The notes: generated from the letters alone by a model not told the origin. A DNA stretch of 64,000 bases from Sphingomonas sp. (GCF_003248515.1 NZ_QFOB01000005.1:186001-250000), one strand, 5' to 3'. Numbered from the stretch's first letter, positions 33,490 through 42,450 are shown. Numbers and translations are program-made.

Positions 33490-34899
33490 GTGGCCACCGC
33501 CACCGCAATCCCGTTCAACGATTATCTCGTCCACGATATCTCGCTCGCCGATTTCGGCCGCAAGGAGATCGCGATCGCCGAGACGGAAATGCCGGGCCTG
33601 ATGGCGCTGCGCGAGGAATTCGGCGCATCGCAGCCGCTGAAGGGCGCGCGCATCACCGGATCGCTGCACATGACGATCCAGACGGCCGTGCTGATCGAGA
33701 CGCTCGTGGCGCTTGGCGCCGAGGTCCGCTGGGCGACCTGCAACATCTATTCGACGCAGGATCATGCCGCCGCCGCGATCGCCGCGCGCAACATCCCGGT
33801 CTTCGCCGTGAAGGGCGAGACGCTCGCCGAATATTGGGACTATGTCGGCTCGATCTTCGACTGGGGCGACCAGACCGCCAACATGATCCTCGACGATGGC
33901 GGCGACGCCACGATGTTCGCGCTGTGGGGCGCCAAGCTCGAGGCCGGCCAGACTTTTGGCGAGCCCGAAAATGCCGAGGAAGTGGAATTCCAGCGCGCGC
34001 TCAAGGAATTCATCGCGCGCAAGCCCGGCTATCTGACCGAGACCGTGAAGAATCTGCGCGGCGTTTCCGAAGAGACGACCACGGGCGTGCATCGCCTGTA
34101 CGAGATCGCGAAGAAGGGCGAGCTGCCCTTCCCCGCGATCAACGTGAATGACAGCGTGACCAAGTCGAAGTTCGACAATCTCTATGGCTGCAAGGAATCG
34201 CTGGTCGACGCGATCCGCCGCGCCACCGACGTGATGCTGGCCGGCAAGGTCGCCTGCGTCGCGGGCTTCGGTGACGTGGGCAAGGGCTCGGCCCAGTCGC
34301 TCCGCAATGGCGGCGCGCGCGTGATGGTGACCGAAGTCGATCCGATCTGCGCGTTGCAGGCGGCGATGGAGGGCTTCGAGGTCGTCACGATGGAAGAGGC
34401 CGTCACCCGTGCCGATATCTTCTGCACCGCCACCGGCAATGCCGACGTCATCACCGCCGATCACATGAAGGCGATGAAGCCCAACTCGATCGTCTGCAAC
34501 ATCGGCCACTTCGACAGCGAGATCCAGATCTCGGCCCTCAGCAACTATGAGTGGACCGAAGTGAAGCCGGGCACGGACATCGTGAAGTTCCCGGACGGCA
34601 ACCAGATCATCGTGCTCGCCAAGGGCCGCCTGGTGAATCTGGGCTGCGCCACCGGCCACCCGTCTTTCGTCATGTCCTCCAGCTTCACCAATCAGGTGCT
34701 GGCGCAGATCGAGCTTTTCACGAAGCCCGGCGAATATGCGAACGAGGTGTTCGTGCTGCCGAAGCATCTCGACGAGAAGGTCGCTGCGCTTCATCTCGAG
34801 AAGCTGGGCGTGAAGCTCACCAAGCTGACGCCGAAGCAGGCCGCCTATATCGGCGTGACCACGGAAGGCCCGTTCAAGCCCGATCATTATCGTTACTGA
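33490..34899 (+). CDS. ahcY: Adenosylhomocysteinase (S-adenosyl-L-homocysteine hydrolase)
   Basis: A 469-residue NAD-dependent enzyme that splits S-adenosylhomocysteine to adenosine and homocysteine, keeping methyltransferases active and feeding homocysteine to MetE. NAD-binding motif GFGDVGKGSAQSLRNGG, substrate motifs GSLHMTIQTAVLIETL and NINVNDSVTKSKFDNLYGC-like (read INVNDSVTKSKFDNLYG), and the terminal KPDHYRY are present. The start is GTG 33490, preceded by GAGGAG. It has a leader of about 90 bp after the shared palindrome. DivL and the tsaE-amgK-murU genes follow, with a hairpin in between. Confidence 0.97.
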   Translation: MATATAIPFNDYLVHDISLADFGRKEIAIAETEMPGLMALREEFGASQPLKGARITGSLHMTIQTAVLIETLVALGAEVRWATCNIYSTQDHAAAAIAARNIPVFAVKGETLAEYWDYVGSIFDWGDQTANMILDDGGDATMFALWGAKLEAGQTFGEPENAEEVEFQRALKEFIARKPGYLTETVKNLRGVSEETTTGVHRLYEIAKKGELPFPAINVNDSVTKSKFDNLYGCKESLVDAIRRATDVMLAGKVACVAGFGDVGKGSAQSLRNGGARVMVTEVDPICALQAAMEGFEVVTMEEAVTRADIFCTATGNADVITADHMKAMKPNSIVCNIGHFDSEIQISALSNYEWTEVKPGTDIVKFPDGNQIIVLAKGRLVNLGCATGHPSFVMSSSFTNQVLAQIELFTKPGEYANEVFVLPKHLDEKVAALHLEKLGVKLTKLTPKQAAYIGVTTEGPFKPDHYRY

Positions 34900-34912
34900 T
34901 CGGGAAACGGCG

Positions 34913-34937
34913 TGCGGCGCTTGTGAGTTGCGCCGCA
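34913..34937 (+). terminator. Hairpin after ahcY
   Basis: TGCGGCGC (34913-34920) and GCGCCGCA (34930-34937) form a perfect 8-bp stem with a nine-base loop, 14 bp after the ahcY stop. There is no T tract, so it may attenuate rather than end transcription into divL. Confidence 0.4.
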
Positions 34938-34998
34938 TCGCTGAATAAGAGCGTCCGATGGACGATTACGAAACAGCGCGATGGGGAGGGCGGCGAGC

Positions 34999-37365
34999 GT
35001 GACGACGCTGCCTTCCACGGCCGCGCTGATTTCTTTGGCGGGGGCCTTGTGGCTCTGCCTCGCGGTAGTGGCCACCTATCTGGGCCTGACAAGGGCGCTG
35101 CGCGCGCGGCGCGTCGAGGCGGATGCCCGCGCCGTGGCCGGCCTGCTGGAAGCGGCACCGGCCGTGCCGATGCTGATCCACGCCGATGGCCGGATCGAGG
35201 CTTCGCCGCGCGTGGCCGCCTGGCTGGGGCTGGAGGCGCCGCCGCATGCCTTTCGCGATCTGCTGGATGGCGGCTTCGAGCGCGAGCGCGTCGATCAGCT
35301 GGAGGCGGTGCTCATCGCCTCGCTGGATACGGGCAAGCGTTTCGCCGAATATGTGCGCCTGCCCGGCACGGAGCGCGTGATCCGCTTTTCGGGCGGGCCT
35401 TATTCGGCGCCGGATGTGTCCGATCGGGCGGTGCTGGTGTGGCTCACCGATGTCAGCTCCAGCAGCGAGCAGATCGATCGCCTTTCCGCCGAGACGCGGC
35501 GGCTCAGCTCGGCGCTGGACGGGCTTTCCACGCTGATCGAGGCCGCGCCTTTCCCGATGTGGTATCGCGGGCCGGATCTGCGGCTGGCTCTCGTCAACAG
35601 CGCCTTCGTCCGCGCGGTGGAGGCGGAGAGCGCGGGCGAGGTTGTCCGGCGCGGGCTGGAACTGATCGAGACGGGCAATGAGGGCACGGCGCAGTCGGTC
35701 GCGCGGACGGCGCTGACGGGGGGTGCCATCTCGACCCGCACCGCACCCGCCATCATCAGCGGCGAGCGGCGAATGATGCGCGTGGTGGACGTGCCGGTGG
35801 GCTCCATCGGCGTCGCGGGCTTCGCGATGGACGTGCAGGAACTGGAGGATGCGCGCGCCGATCTCGTCCGCTTCGCGCGCGCCCAGCGCGACATGCTGGA
35901 TCGTCTTTCGGCGGGCGTGGCGCAGTTCGGCCCCGATCAGGGCCTCGTCTTCTACAATCGCTATTTCATGCGCCTGTTCGATCTGGATCCGGAATGGCTG
36001 GCGGACGGGCCGGAATTCGATCGCGTGCTGGAGCGGATGCGCGAGGCGCAGCGCGCGCCCGAAATGCGCGATTTCCCGACCTGGCGGAGCGAGCGGCGTG
36101 CCTGGTTCCATGCGCCGGAGCCGGTGGAAGAGACGTGGCAGCTGCCCGGCGGCACGCATCTGCGCGTGGTGGGGCAGCCGCTGCCGGATGGCGGCCTGCT
36201 GCTGATCTTCGAGGATCGCACCGAGCATCTGCAACTCGCCAGCGCGCGCGATACGCTGCTGCGTGTGCGCGCGGCGACCTTCGAAAATCTGTTCGAGGCG
36301 ATCGGCGTGTTCGCGGCGGATGGCCGTCTGCATCTGTGGAACAACCGCTTCCGCGACATCTGGGGGATGGAGGAGGGCGCGCTCGTCCAGCATCCGCGTG
36401 TCGATACGCTGGTGGCTGCGCTCGCACCCCGGCTGCAGGAACCATCGCGCGCGGGCATGGTGCGCGAGCTGGTCCGCACCGCAACGATCGACCGGCAGCA
36501 GCGATCGGGCCGGATCGCGCTGAACGATGGCCGTCATTTCGAGTTCGCCGCCGTTCCGCTGCCGGACGGCAATGCGCTCTTCACGCTGCTCGACATCACC
36601 GCCAGCCGCGGGATCGAGGAGGCGCTGCGCGAGCGCAACGATGCGCTGGAGCAGGCGAACAGCCTGAAGAACGCCTTCGTTTCCAGCATGAGCTATGAGT
36701 TGCGCGTGCCGCTCACCTCGATCGCCGGTTTCGCGGAGATGCTGGCGGCGGGCTATGCTGGCGAATTGCCCCCGCCGGCGCGCGAATATGTCGACGCGAT
36801 CCTTTCCGCCGTCACCCGGCTGAGCGCGCTGATGGGCGATGCTCTGGATCTTTCGCAGAGCGAGGCGGGCGCGCTGCCGCTGGACATGGAAGTGGTGAAT
36901 GTGGGCGAATTGGTGCGCGATGCCGCCCGCTTCATCGCCGAACCCGCCAACGCAGCCGGCCTGACGGTGGCGATCGATGTCGCGTCCGGCGACGAGACAT
37001 TGCTGGGCGACAGGCGGCGGCTGCGGCAGGTGCTGGATCATCTGCTGCGCAACGCGATCGCCTATACGTCGGCGGGCGGGCGCATTCTGGTGCGCAGCCG
37101 GGTGGTGGGGAAATCGGCCGAGATCGTCGTATCCGATAACGGGCGCGGAATCGCCGAACACAAGGTGGAGCGGATCTTCGATCGGCTGAGCCGCGATACG
37201 AGCGACGGCGAACTCACGGGGCGGCGCGGTGGCGGCGTGGGGCTGCCGCTTTCGCGCCAGCTGGTGGAGGCGCATGGCGGCACGATCCGGATCGAGAGCG
37301 AACTGGGGCGCGGCACGAACGTCTATGTCTCGCTGCCGCTGGACCGGCAGGCGGCCGTGGCGTGA
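34999..37365 (+). CDS. divL: DivL-type sensor kinase with Tyr at the phospho-acceptor site
   Basis: A 788-residue membrane-anchored multi-PAS protein. One N-terminal span (about residues 5-25) is followed by three to four PAS-like units (with DRAVLVWLTDVS, WLADGPEFDRV and RGIEEALRERNDA linkers), a dimerisation helix pair, and an HATPase domain (N box LRNAIAYTSAGG, G1 VSDNGRGI, G2 GGVGLPLS). In place of the usual SHELRTPL the sequence is SYELRVPL: Tyr566 stands where His should accept phosphate. This is the hallmark of Caulobacter DivL, which controls CtrA through CckA. GTG 34999 was chosen for its GGAGG site 9 bp before; ATG 34981 lacks one. The tsaE start overlaps its end. Confidence 0.85.
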   Translation: MTTLPSTAALISLAGALWLCLAVVATYLGLTRALRARRVEADARAVAGLLEAAPAVPMLIHADGRIEASPRVAAWLGLEAPPHAFRDLLDGGFERERVDQLEAVLIASLDTGKRFAEYVRLPGTERVIRFSGGPYSAPDVSDRAVLVWLTDVSSSSEQIDRLSAETRRLSSALDGLSTLIEAAPFPMWYRGPDLRLALVNSAFVRAVEAESAGEVVRRGLELIETGNEGTAQSVARTALTGGAISTRTAPAIISGERRMMRVVDVPVGSIGVAGFAMDVQELEDARADLVRFARAQRDMLDRLSAGVAQFGPDQGLVFYNRYFMRLFDLDPEWLADGPEFDRVLERMREAQRAPEMRDFPTWRSERRAWFHAPEPVEETWQLPGGTHLRVVGQPLPDGGLLLIFEDRTEHLQLASARDTLLRVRAATFENLFEAIGVFAADGRLHLWNNRFRDIWGMEEGALVQHPRVDTLVAALAPRLQEPSRAGMVRELVRTATIDRQQRSGRIALNDGRHFEFAAVPLPDGNALFTLLDITASRGIEEALRERNDALEQANSLKNAFVSSMSYELRVPLTSIAGFAEMLAAGYAGELPPPAREYVDAILSAVTRLSALMGDALDLSQSEAGALPLDMEVVNVGELVRDAARFIAEPANAAGLTVAIDVASGDETLLGDRRRLRQVLDHLLRNAIAYTSAGGRILVRSRVVGKSAEIVVSDNGRGIAEHKVERIFDRLSRDTSDGELTGRRGGGVGLPLSRQLVEAHGGTIRIESELGRGTNVYVSLPLDRQAAVA

Positions 37366-37829
37366 CGCGCAGCGGCGTGATGCTCCTGCCCGGCGCGGAG
37401 GAAACGGGCAGGATCGGCGCCGCGATCGCCGAACGGCTGCGCACGGGCGATGTGGTGACGCTGGATGGGCCGCTGGGCGCGGGCAAGACCACGCTGGCGC
37501 GCGGCCTGCTCGCCGCGCTGGGGCTGGAGGAGGATGCGCCGAGCCCCAGCTTCCCGATCGTGATCGCCTATGACGAGGGGCTGCGCCTGCCCGTATGGCA
37601 TGTCGATCTCTACCGGATCGAGGATGCGGAGGAAGCGGAGGAACTGGGGCTCGACGATGCGCTGGCCGATACGGCGCTCGTGATCGAATGGGCGGAGCGG
37701 CTCGGTCCCGGCCGGTGGCCCGATGCTCTCGTCCTGTCGATAGAGGATGCGGCGGATGAAGGGCGTCGCTTGACTTGGACGGCGGGTCCGTCTTGGGAGC
37801 GGCGATGGCCGCCAGCCCCCTCACGATGA
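37362..37829 (+). CDS. tsaE: tRNA N6-threonylcarbamoyladenosine synthesis ATPase TsaE
   Basis: A 155-residue P-loop ATPase needed, with TsaB and TsaD, for threonylcarbamoylation of A37 in ANN-decoding tRNAs. Walker A is GPLGAGKTTLARGLL. The family segments PSPSFPIVIAYDEG and WHVDLYRIEDAEEAEELGLDD carry the switch and sensor residues, and VIEWAERLG completes the pattern. The start GTG overlaps the divL stop (GTGA). amgK starts within its 3' end. TsaB and TsaD are not in the window. Confidence 0.94.
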   Translation: MTRSGVMLLPGAEETGRIGAAIAERLRTGDVVTLDGPLGAGKTTLARGLLAALGLEEDAPSPSFPIVIAYDEGLRLPVWHVDLYRIEDAEEAEELGLDDALADTALVIEWAERLGPGRWPDALVLSIEDAADEGRRLTWTAGPSWERRWPPAPSR

Positions 37830-38773
37830 CTCCGCCGGCGGCTGCGCCCGCCTTCCTCGCCGCGCATGGCTGGGGAGGTGCGCAGATCCTGCCACTTGCC
37901 GGGGATGCCTCCTTCCGCCGCTATTTCCGCGCGGTGCGGGAAGGGCAGACGGCGGTGTTGATGGATGCGCCGCCGCAGCATGAGGATAGCCGGCCCTTCC
38001 TGCTCGTGGCGGATCATCTGCACGCGCTGGGCTTCGCGGCGCCCGGGGTGATCGCGCGCGATCTGGAACTGGGGCTGATCCTGCTCGAGGATTTCGGTGA
38101 CGACCGGATGGCGGAGGTGATCGCCGCCGATCCGGCGAGCGAGATGCCGATCTATGCCGCCGCGATCGATCTGCTGCGCGATCTGCATCGTCATCCCGCC
38201 GGCCCGCTGCCGCCCTACGACATGGCCGTTTACGAGCGTGAGACGGGGCTGTTTCCCGAATGGTATATGCCGGCCGTCGGCCTCGATCCCGTGCCCGGCT
38301 ATGCCGAGGCTTGGGCGGAGGCGCTGGCGCCGATCGCGGACGATCGCAGCGTGACCGTGCTGCGCGATTATCATGCCGAGAATATCATGCTGCTGCGTGA
38401 CGGCAGCCTCGGCCTGCTGGATTTCCAGGACGCGCTGGCGGGTCATCCGGCCTATGATCTGGTATCGCTGCTGCAGGATGCCCGGCGCGACGTTTCGCCG
38501 GAACTGGAAACGGCGATGCTCGCGGCATATGGCCCGGTGGATCCGGCAGCCTATGCGCTGCTGGGCGCGCAGCGGAACGCCAAGATTCTCGGCATCTTCA
38601 CGCGGCTGTGGAAGCGCGACGGCAAGCCCCGCTACCTCGCCTATCAGCCGCGCGTATGGGCCTATCTGGAGCGCGATCTCGCGCACCCGGCGCTCGCGCC
38701 GGTGAAGGCCTGGTTCGACAGGGCCGTGCCTGAGGACAAGCGCGGTCGCCATTGGGAAGGATATCGGCCGTGA
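37805..38773 (+). CDS. amgK: Anomeric MurNAc/GlcNAc kinase AmgK
   Basis: A 322-residue aminoglycoside-phosphotransferase-fold sugar kinase. In Pseudomonas and Caulobacter, AmgK phosphorylates the anomeric hydroxyl of MurNAc during peptidoglycan recycling, bypassing de novo UDP-MurNAc synthesis. The catalytic loop LRDYHAENIML and the metal-binding GLLDFQDALAG are intact, and LLEDFGDDRMAE is typical. It is directly followed by the partner nucleotidyltransferase murU. ATG 37805 has GGGAG 5 bp upstream and overlaps tsaE by 25 bp; an ATGA-coupled ATG at 37826 is the alternative. Confidence 0.85.
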   Translation: MAASPLTMTPPAAAPAFLAAHGWGGAQILPLAGDASFRRYFRAVREGQTAVLMDAPPQHEDSRPFLLVADHLHALGFAAPGVIARDLELGLILLEDFGDDRMAEVIAADPASEMPIYAAAIDLLRDLHRHPAGPLPPYDMAVYERETGLFPEWYMPAVGLDPVPGYAEAWAEALAPIADDRSVTVLRDYHAENIMLLRDGSLGLLDFQDALAGHPAYDLVSLLQDARRDVSPELETAMLAAYGPVDPAAYALLGAQRNAKILGIFTRLWKRDGKPRYLAYQPRVWAYLERDLAHPALAPVKAWFDRAVPEDKRGRHWEGYRP

Positions 38774-39525
38774 GCCGCAGGATACCCCTCGCGCTGCGCC
38801 CGCAGCCCAAGGCGCCGCCGGTGCGGACGGCGATGCTGCTCGCGGCCGGGCTCGGCAAGAGGATGCGGCCGCTGACGGCGATGCGGCCCAAGCCGATGGT
38901 GGAGGTGGCGGGCAAGCCGCTGATCGATCACGCGCTGGATCGGCTGCGCGCGGCGGGCGTGGAGCGTGCCGTGGTGAACCTCCATTATCTCGCCGACGCG
39001 CTGGAGGGGCATCTGAGCCGCGCGAAGGGGATCGACATCGTCTTTTCCGACGAGCGCGGCGAATTGCTGGAGACGGGCGGCGGCATCGCCAAGGCGCTGC
39101 CCCTGCTGGAGGATGATCGCTTCGTGGTCGTCAACAGCGACAATCTGTGGCTCGATGGGCCGATCGATGCGATCCGCCTGCTCGGTGACCGCTGGGACGA
39201 TGCGGAGATGGATTGCCTGCTGCTGGTGGTGCCGCTGGCGCGCGCCAATTGCCATGGCGGGCAGGGCGATTTCCACATGGATGCGTCCGGCCGCCTTTCC
39301 CGGCGCAAGCCGGGCCGGGTGGCGCCCTTCGTGTTCACGGGCGTCCAGCTCGTTTCCCGGCGGCTGTTCGAAAATGCGCCAGAGGGCTCCTTTTCGATGA
39401 ACGTGCTGTTCGATCGTGCGATCGCCTCCGGCCGGCTCTATGGCGTCGTTCATCAGGGGCTGTGGTTCGATGTGGGCACGCCGCCGGCGATCAAGAAGAC
39501 CGAGGCGATCCTGCGCGAAGGCTGA
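38770..39525 (+). CDS. murU: N-acetylmuramate alpha-1-phosphate uridylyltransferase MurU (nucleotidyltransferase)
   Basis: A 251-residue sugar-1-phosphate nucleotidyltransferase. The signature AMLLAAGLGKRMRPLTAMRPK binds the nucleotide, and VVVNSDNLWLDGP with GGGIAKALPLLE supports sugar-phosphate recognition. With AmgK it converts recycled MurNAc-1-P to UDP-MurNAc. The GTG start 38770 overlaps the amgK stop (GTGA). The assignment to MurU rather than a generic GDP-mannose-type enzyme rests on the amgK neighbour, which is strong context. The gene ends just before a stretch with no clear terminator. Confidence 0.85.
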   Translation: MSRRIPLALRPQPKAPPVRTAMLLAAGLGKRMRPLTAMRPKPMVEVAGKPLIDHALDRLRAAGVERAVVNLHYLADALEGHLSRAKGIDIVFSDERGELLETGGGIAKALPLLEDDRFVVVNSDNLWLDGPIDAIRLLGDRWDDAEMDCLLLVVPLARANCHGGQGDFHMDASGRLSRRKPGRVAPFVFTGVQLVSRRLFENAPEGSFSMNVLFDRAIASGRLYGVVHQGLWFDVGTPPAIKKTEAILREG

Positions 39526-39688
39526 GCGCGGGAGCCTGCCACCTGCTGCCCTCTTTCCGGCGTTTTTTCCAGGCCTCTGCCTGATTCTGACTGTCCTGCC
39601 GCAGGCGGGCGATGGCGCGCGCGGTTCCCGACGGATCGTAGTTAAACCATCGGTAACCGGCCCACTTTACGCGATAGAAAGGATCCAT
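39491..39688 (-). CDS. Possible small basic protein, antisense to murU end (65 aa)
   Basis: A 65-codon reverse-strand frame beginning MDPFYRVKWAGYRWFNYDPS and continuing with ARAIARLRQDSQNQAEAWKK. The composition (Trp-, Tyr-, Arg- and Lys-rich, charged) is not typical of an antisense artefact, but it overlaps the murU 3' end by 35 bp and has no clear ribosome site. I give it low weight. If real, it would be a small cytoplasmic basic protein. Confidence 0.32.
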   Translation of the reverse strand: MDPFYRVKWAGYRWFNYDPSGTARAIARLRQDSQNQAEAWKKRRKEGSRWQAPALSLRAGSPRSS

Positions 39689-39724
39689 GCGCCAAATGGC
39701 CCCTGCCGTATGGAGGGTAGAGTA

Positions 39725-39985
39725 ATGGCGCAGCGTAATCTGAAGACGGAATGGTCGGACCCGCAGGACATGGCTCCTGTCGCCGCCGCGCGCGATGGCG
39801 CGATGGCCGTCCAGTCGCCCGCGCGCCTTCTTCAGCAGTTGCTGGACGAGCGCAGCGCCGTGCCCGAGCCGCATGTCGAGCGCTGGTCGCACCGCCGTTC
39901 CGTGGCCTTCATCGCCGCCAGCGCCAGCGCCCTGTGGCTCGCCATCCTCGCCGCCGGCGCGCAGATCGCGAAACTCATCGCCTGA
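39725..39985 (+). CDS. Small membrane protein of unknown function (86 aa)
   Basis: An 86-residue protein: a polar N-terminal half (MAQRNLKTEWSDPQDMAPVA, charged helix ARLLQQLLDERSA), then RWSHRRS before a single C-terminal span VAFIAASASALWLAILAAGAQI. It is probably inserted with the N-terminus in the cytoplasm. GGAGGG lies 8-9 bp upstream of ATG 39725, preferred over ATG 39710. No family recognised. It is convergent with metE, and the gap between holds an inverted repeat. Confidence 0.65.
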   Translation: MAQRNLKTEWSDPQDMAPVAAARDGAMAVQSPARLLQQLLDERSAVPEPHVERWSHRRSVAFIAASASALWLAILAAGAQIAKLIA

Positions 39986-39990
39986 ACCGG

Positions 39991-40031
39991 GAAATCCGGG
40001 CCGCCCCGATCGTCCGGGCCGGCCGGATTTC
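39991..40031. terminator. Inverted repeat between convergent genes
   Basis: GAAATCCGG (39991-39999) and CCGGATTTC (40023-40031) pair perfectly over a 23-base GC-rich loop, 6 bp after the small membrane protein gene and ahead of the metE 3' end. It may terminate both transcripts, though the large loop weakens the call. Confidence 0.4.
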
Positions 40032-40101
40032 AGGCCTGCTCCCGATCGCGCCGTAAGAACGGCGCCGGGGCGCGGTGCACGCCGCCCCCGGCACCTTGCC
40101 G

Positions 40102-42444
40102 TCAGCCGCGCGGAATCAGCGCTGCTCGCGCGGCCTTCGCCGCCGCCACCATATTGACCAGCGCTGGCCTCACATCCTCCCACGCGCGGGTCTTGAGGCC
40201 GCAATCCGGATTGACCCATAGCTGCTGCACGGACAGGCGTTCGGCTGCCTTCAGCAACAGCTCCTCCATCTCCTGCGTCGATGGGATGCGGGGCGAGTGG
40301 ATGTCGTAGACGCCCGGCCCGATCTCGTTCGGATATTCATAGTCGACAAAGGCGTCGAGCAGTTCCATCTTGGAACGCGAGGTTTCGATCGAGATCACGT
40401 CCGCGTCCATCGCGCCGATGGAATCGATGATCTCGTTAAACTCGGAATAGCACATGTGCGTGTGGATCTGGGTCTGCGGCCGCACGCCCGAGGCGGAGAT
40501 GCGGAATGCCTCGACCGACCAGTCGAGATATTGCCTCTGATCGGCCTTGTGGAGCGGCAGGCCCTCCCGCAGCGCGGCCTCGTCGATCTGGATGATCTGG
40601 CAGCCGGCGCGCTCGAGATCGATCACCTCGTCGCGGATCGCGAGCGCGATCTGCCGGCAGGTTTCCGAGCGCGGCTGATCGTCGCGCACGAATGACCAGT
40701 TCAGGATCGTGACCGGACCGGTGAGCATGCCCTTCACCGGTAGGGTCGTGATCGACTGGGCATAGTCCCACCACGCCACCGTCATCGCTTTCGGCCGGGA
40801 GACGTCGCCATAGATGATCGGCGGGCGGACGCAGCGCGAGCCATAGCTCTGCACCCATCCGGCGCGGCTGAAGGCGAAGCCTGTGAGTTGCTCCCCGAAA
40901 TATTGCACCATGTCGTTGCGTTCGAATTCGCCGTGGACGAGCACGTCGAGACCGATTTCCTCCTGCCATTCGATGGTGCGCTTCGTCTCTTCGCGCAGAA
41001 ACAGCTCATAGTCCGGCGTGGCAAGATCGCCCTTGTCGTGGGCCGCGCGCGCTTTGCGCACCTCGGTCGTCTGAGGGAACGAGCCGATGGTCGTCGTCGG
41101 CAGGGGCGGCAGGTTGAGATGCGCCTGCTGGAGCTGGATGCGCTCGGCAAATGGCGTGACCCGGCGGGTCCAGTTGGCGGTGATCTCCGCGACACGCGCG
41201 CGGACCCGGGGATTGTTCGTCAGCGGCGAATCCCGGCGGCCGGCGATTGCGACCGCATTCTCCGCGAGCGCTTCGGAGACGCTGTCACGCCCATGGTTGA
41301 GCGCGCGCACGATCGTCGAGAGTTCGGCCAGCTTCTGCGCCGCGAAGGCCAGCCAGCCCCTGATTTGGGGATCGAGCGTCTTTTCCAGTTCGAGATCGAC
41401 GGGCGTGTGCAGCAGCGAGCAGGATGGCGCGATCTGGATGTCACGTCCGCCCGCGATAGCCTCCACCCTGTCGAGGATGGCGGCGAGATCGGCCTTCCAG
41501 ATGTTGCGCCCGTCGATCACCCCCAGGGACAGGACGAGATCGGCGCGCGCGCCGATGAGGACCGGCCCCAGCTGTTCGGGCGCCCGAACCAGATCGACAT
41601 GCAGCCCGGCGACCGGCAGCGAGAGGGCGGTTTCCAGATTGTCGCCCAGCGCACCGAAATAGGTGGCGAGCATCAGCTTGATGCCCGGCACCTTCGCCAG
41701 TTCGGTATAAGCGCTGCGACAGGCGCTGCGCGCCGCGTCGGTCAGATCCAGCACCAGCGCGGGCTCGTCGATCTGCACCCAGTCGGCGCCGGCGGCGGCG
41801 AGCTTCGCCAGCAGTTCCGCATAGACCGGCAGCAGGCCCGGCAGCAGCGACAGGGGATCGAAACCCCCGATCTTGGATTTGGCCAGCAGCAGCCACGTCA
41901 CCGGCCCCAGGATCACCGGGCGGGTGTGGTAGCCGAGTGCCTTGGCTTCCAGAAAATGATCGATCGGCTTGGTGGTCGAGAGCGCGAAGGCCTGCCCCGG
42001 CGACACTTCCGGCACCATGTAGTGATAGTTGGTGTCGAACCACTTGGTCATTTCCTGCGCGGCCACGTCGCCGCCCGTGCCATGATCGTGGATGCAGCCA
42101 CTGCTCGCCGCCTCGTCGTGACCGGCTCTGGTCTGACGGCCACGGGCCATCGCGAAATAGAGGTCCAGCGAATCCGGCGCCCCGATCGCCCGGTAGATGT
42201 CCGGGATCGCGCCCAGCATGACGCTGGTATCCAGCACCTGATCGTAAAGAGAGAAATCGTTGCTGGGGATCACCTCGATCCCGGCCGCCTTCTGGCGAGC
42301 CCAGATCGCCGCGCGCAGGCCGGCGGCGGCTTCGAGCAACTCGGTCTGGTCGATCTTCCCCGCCCAATAGGCTTCGGTGGCGGTCTTCAATTCGCGGCGC
42401 GGGCCGATACGCGGGAAACCGAGATTGGCGGCAGTAACGGGCAT
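40102..42444 (-). CDS. metE: Cobalamin-independent methionine synthase
   Basis: A 780-residue zinc enzyme transferring the methyl group of 5-methyltetrahydropteroyl-tri-glutamate to homocysteine, giving methionine without B12. The two-barrel protein has LGFPRIGPRRELK at the N-terminus, LPTTTIGSFPQTTEVR at the start of the second barrel, and the catalytic-zinc residues in IHTHMCYSEFNE and NPDCGLKTR. ATG 42444 fits the AGGAG site better than ATG 42447. Control is double: a cobalamin riboswitch at 42594-42801 plus a palindromic operator at 42835-42868. This fits an organism that switches MetE off when B12 and/or SAM is plentiful. It is a single-gene unit. Confidence 0.97.
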   Translation of the reverse strand: MPVTAANLGFPRIGPRRELKTATEAYWAGKIDQTELLEAAAGLRAAIWARQKAAGIEVIPSNDFSLYDQVLDTSVMLGAIPDIYRAIGAPDSLDLYFAMARGRQTRAGHDEAASSGCIHDHGTGGDVAAQEMTKWFDTNYHYMVPEVSPGQAFALSTTKPIDHFLEAKALGYHTRPVILGPVTWLLLAKSKIGGFDPLSLLPGLLPVYAELLAKLAAAGADWVQIDEPALVLDLTDAARSACRSAYTELAKVPGIKLMLATYFGALGDNLETALSLPVAGLHVDLVRAPEQLGPVLIGARADLVLSLGVIDGRNIWKADLAAILDRVEAIAGGRDIQIAPSCSLLHTPVDLELEKTLDPQIRGWLAFAAQKLAELSTIVRALNHGRDSVSEALAENAVAIAGRRDSPLTNNPRVRARVAEITANWTRRVTPFAERIQLQQAHLNLPPLPTTTIGSFPQTTEVRKARAAHDKGDLATPDYELFLREETKRTIEWQEEIGLDVLVHGEFERNDMVQYFGEQLTGFAFSRAGWVQSYGSRCVRPPIIYGDVSRPKAMTVAWWDYAQSITTLPVKGMLTGPVTILNWSFVRDDQPRSETCRQIALAIRDEVIDLERAGCQIIQIDEAALREGLPLHKADQRQYLDWSVEAFRISASGVRPQTQIHTHMCYSEFNEIIDSIGAMDADVISIETSRSKMELLDAFVDYEYPNEIGPGVYDIHSPRIPSTQEMEELLLKAAERLSVQQLWVNPDCGLKTRAWEDVRPALVNMVAAAKAARAALIPRG

Positions 42445-42450
42445 CATGCA

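Noticed and set aside
34966..37824. Long reverse-strand open frame opposite the DivL-type gene
   Set aside because: It lacks any family motif, while the + strand has complete kinase-like domains.
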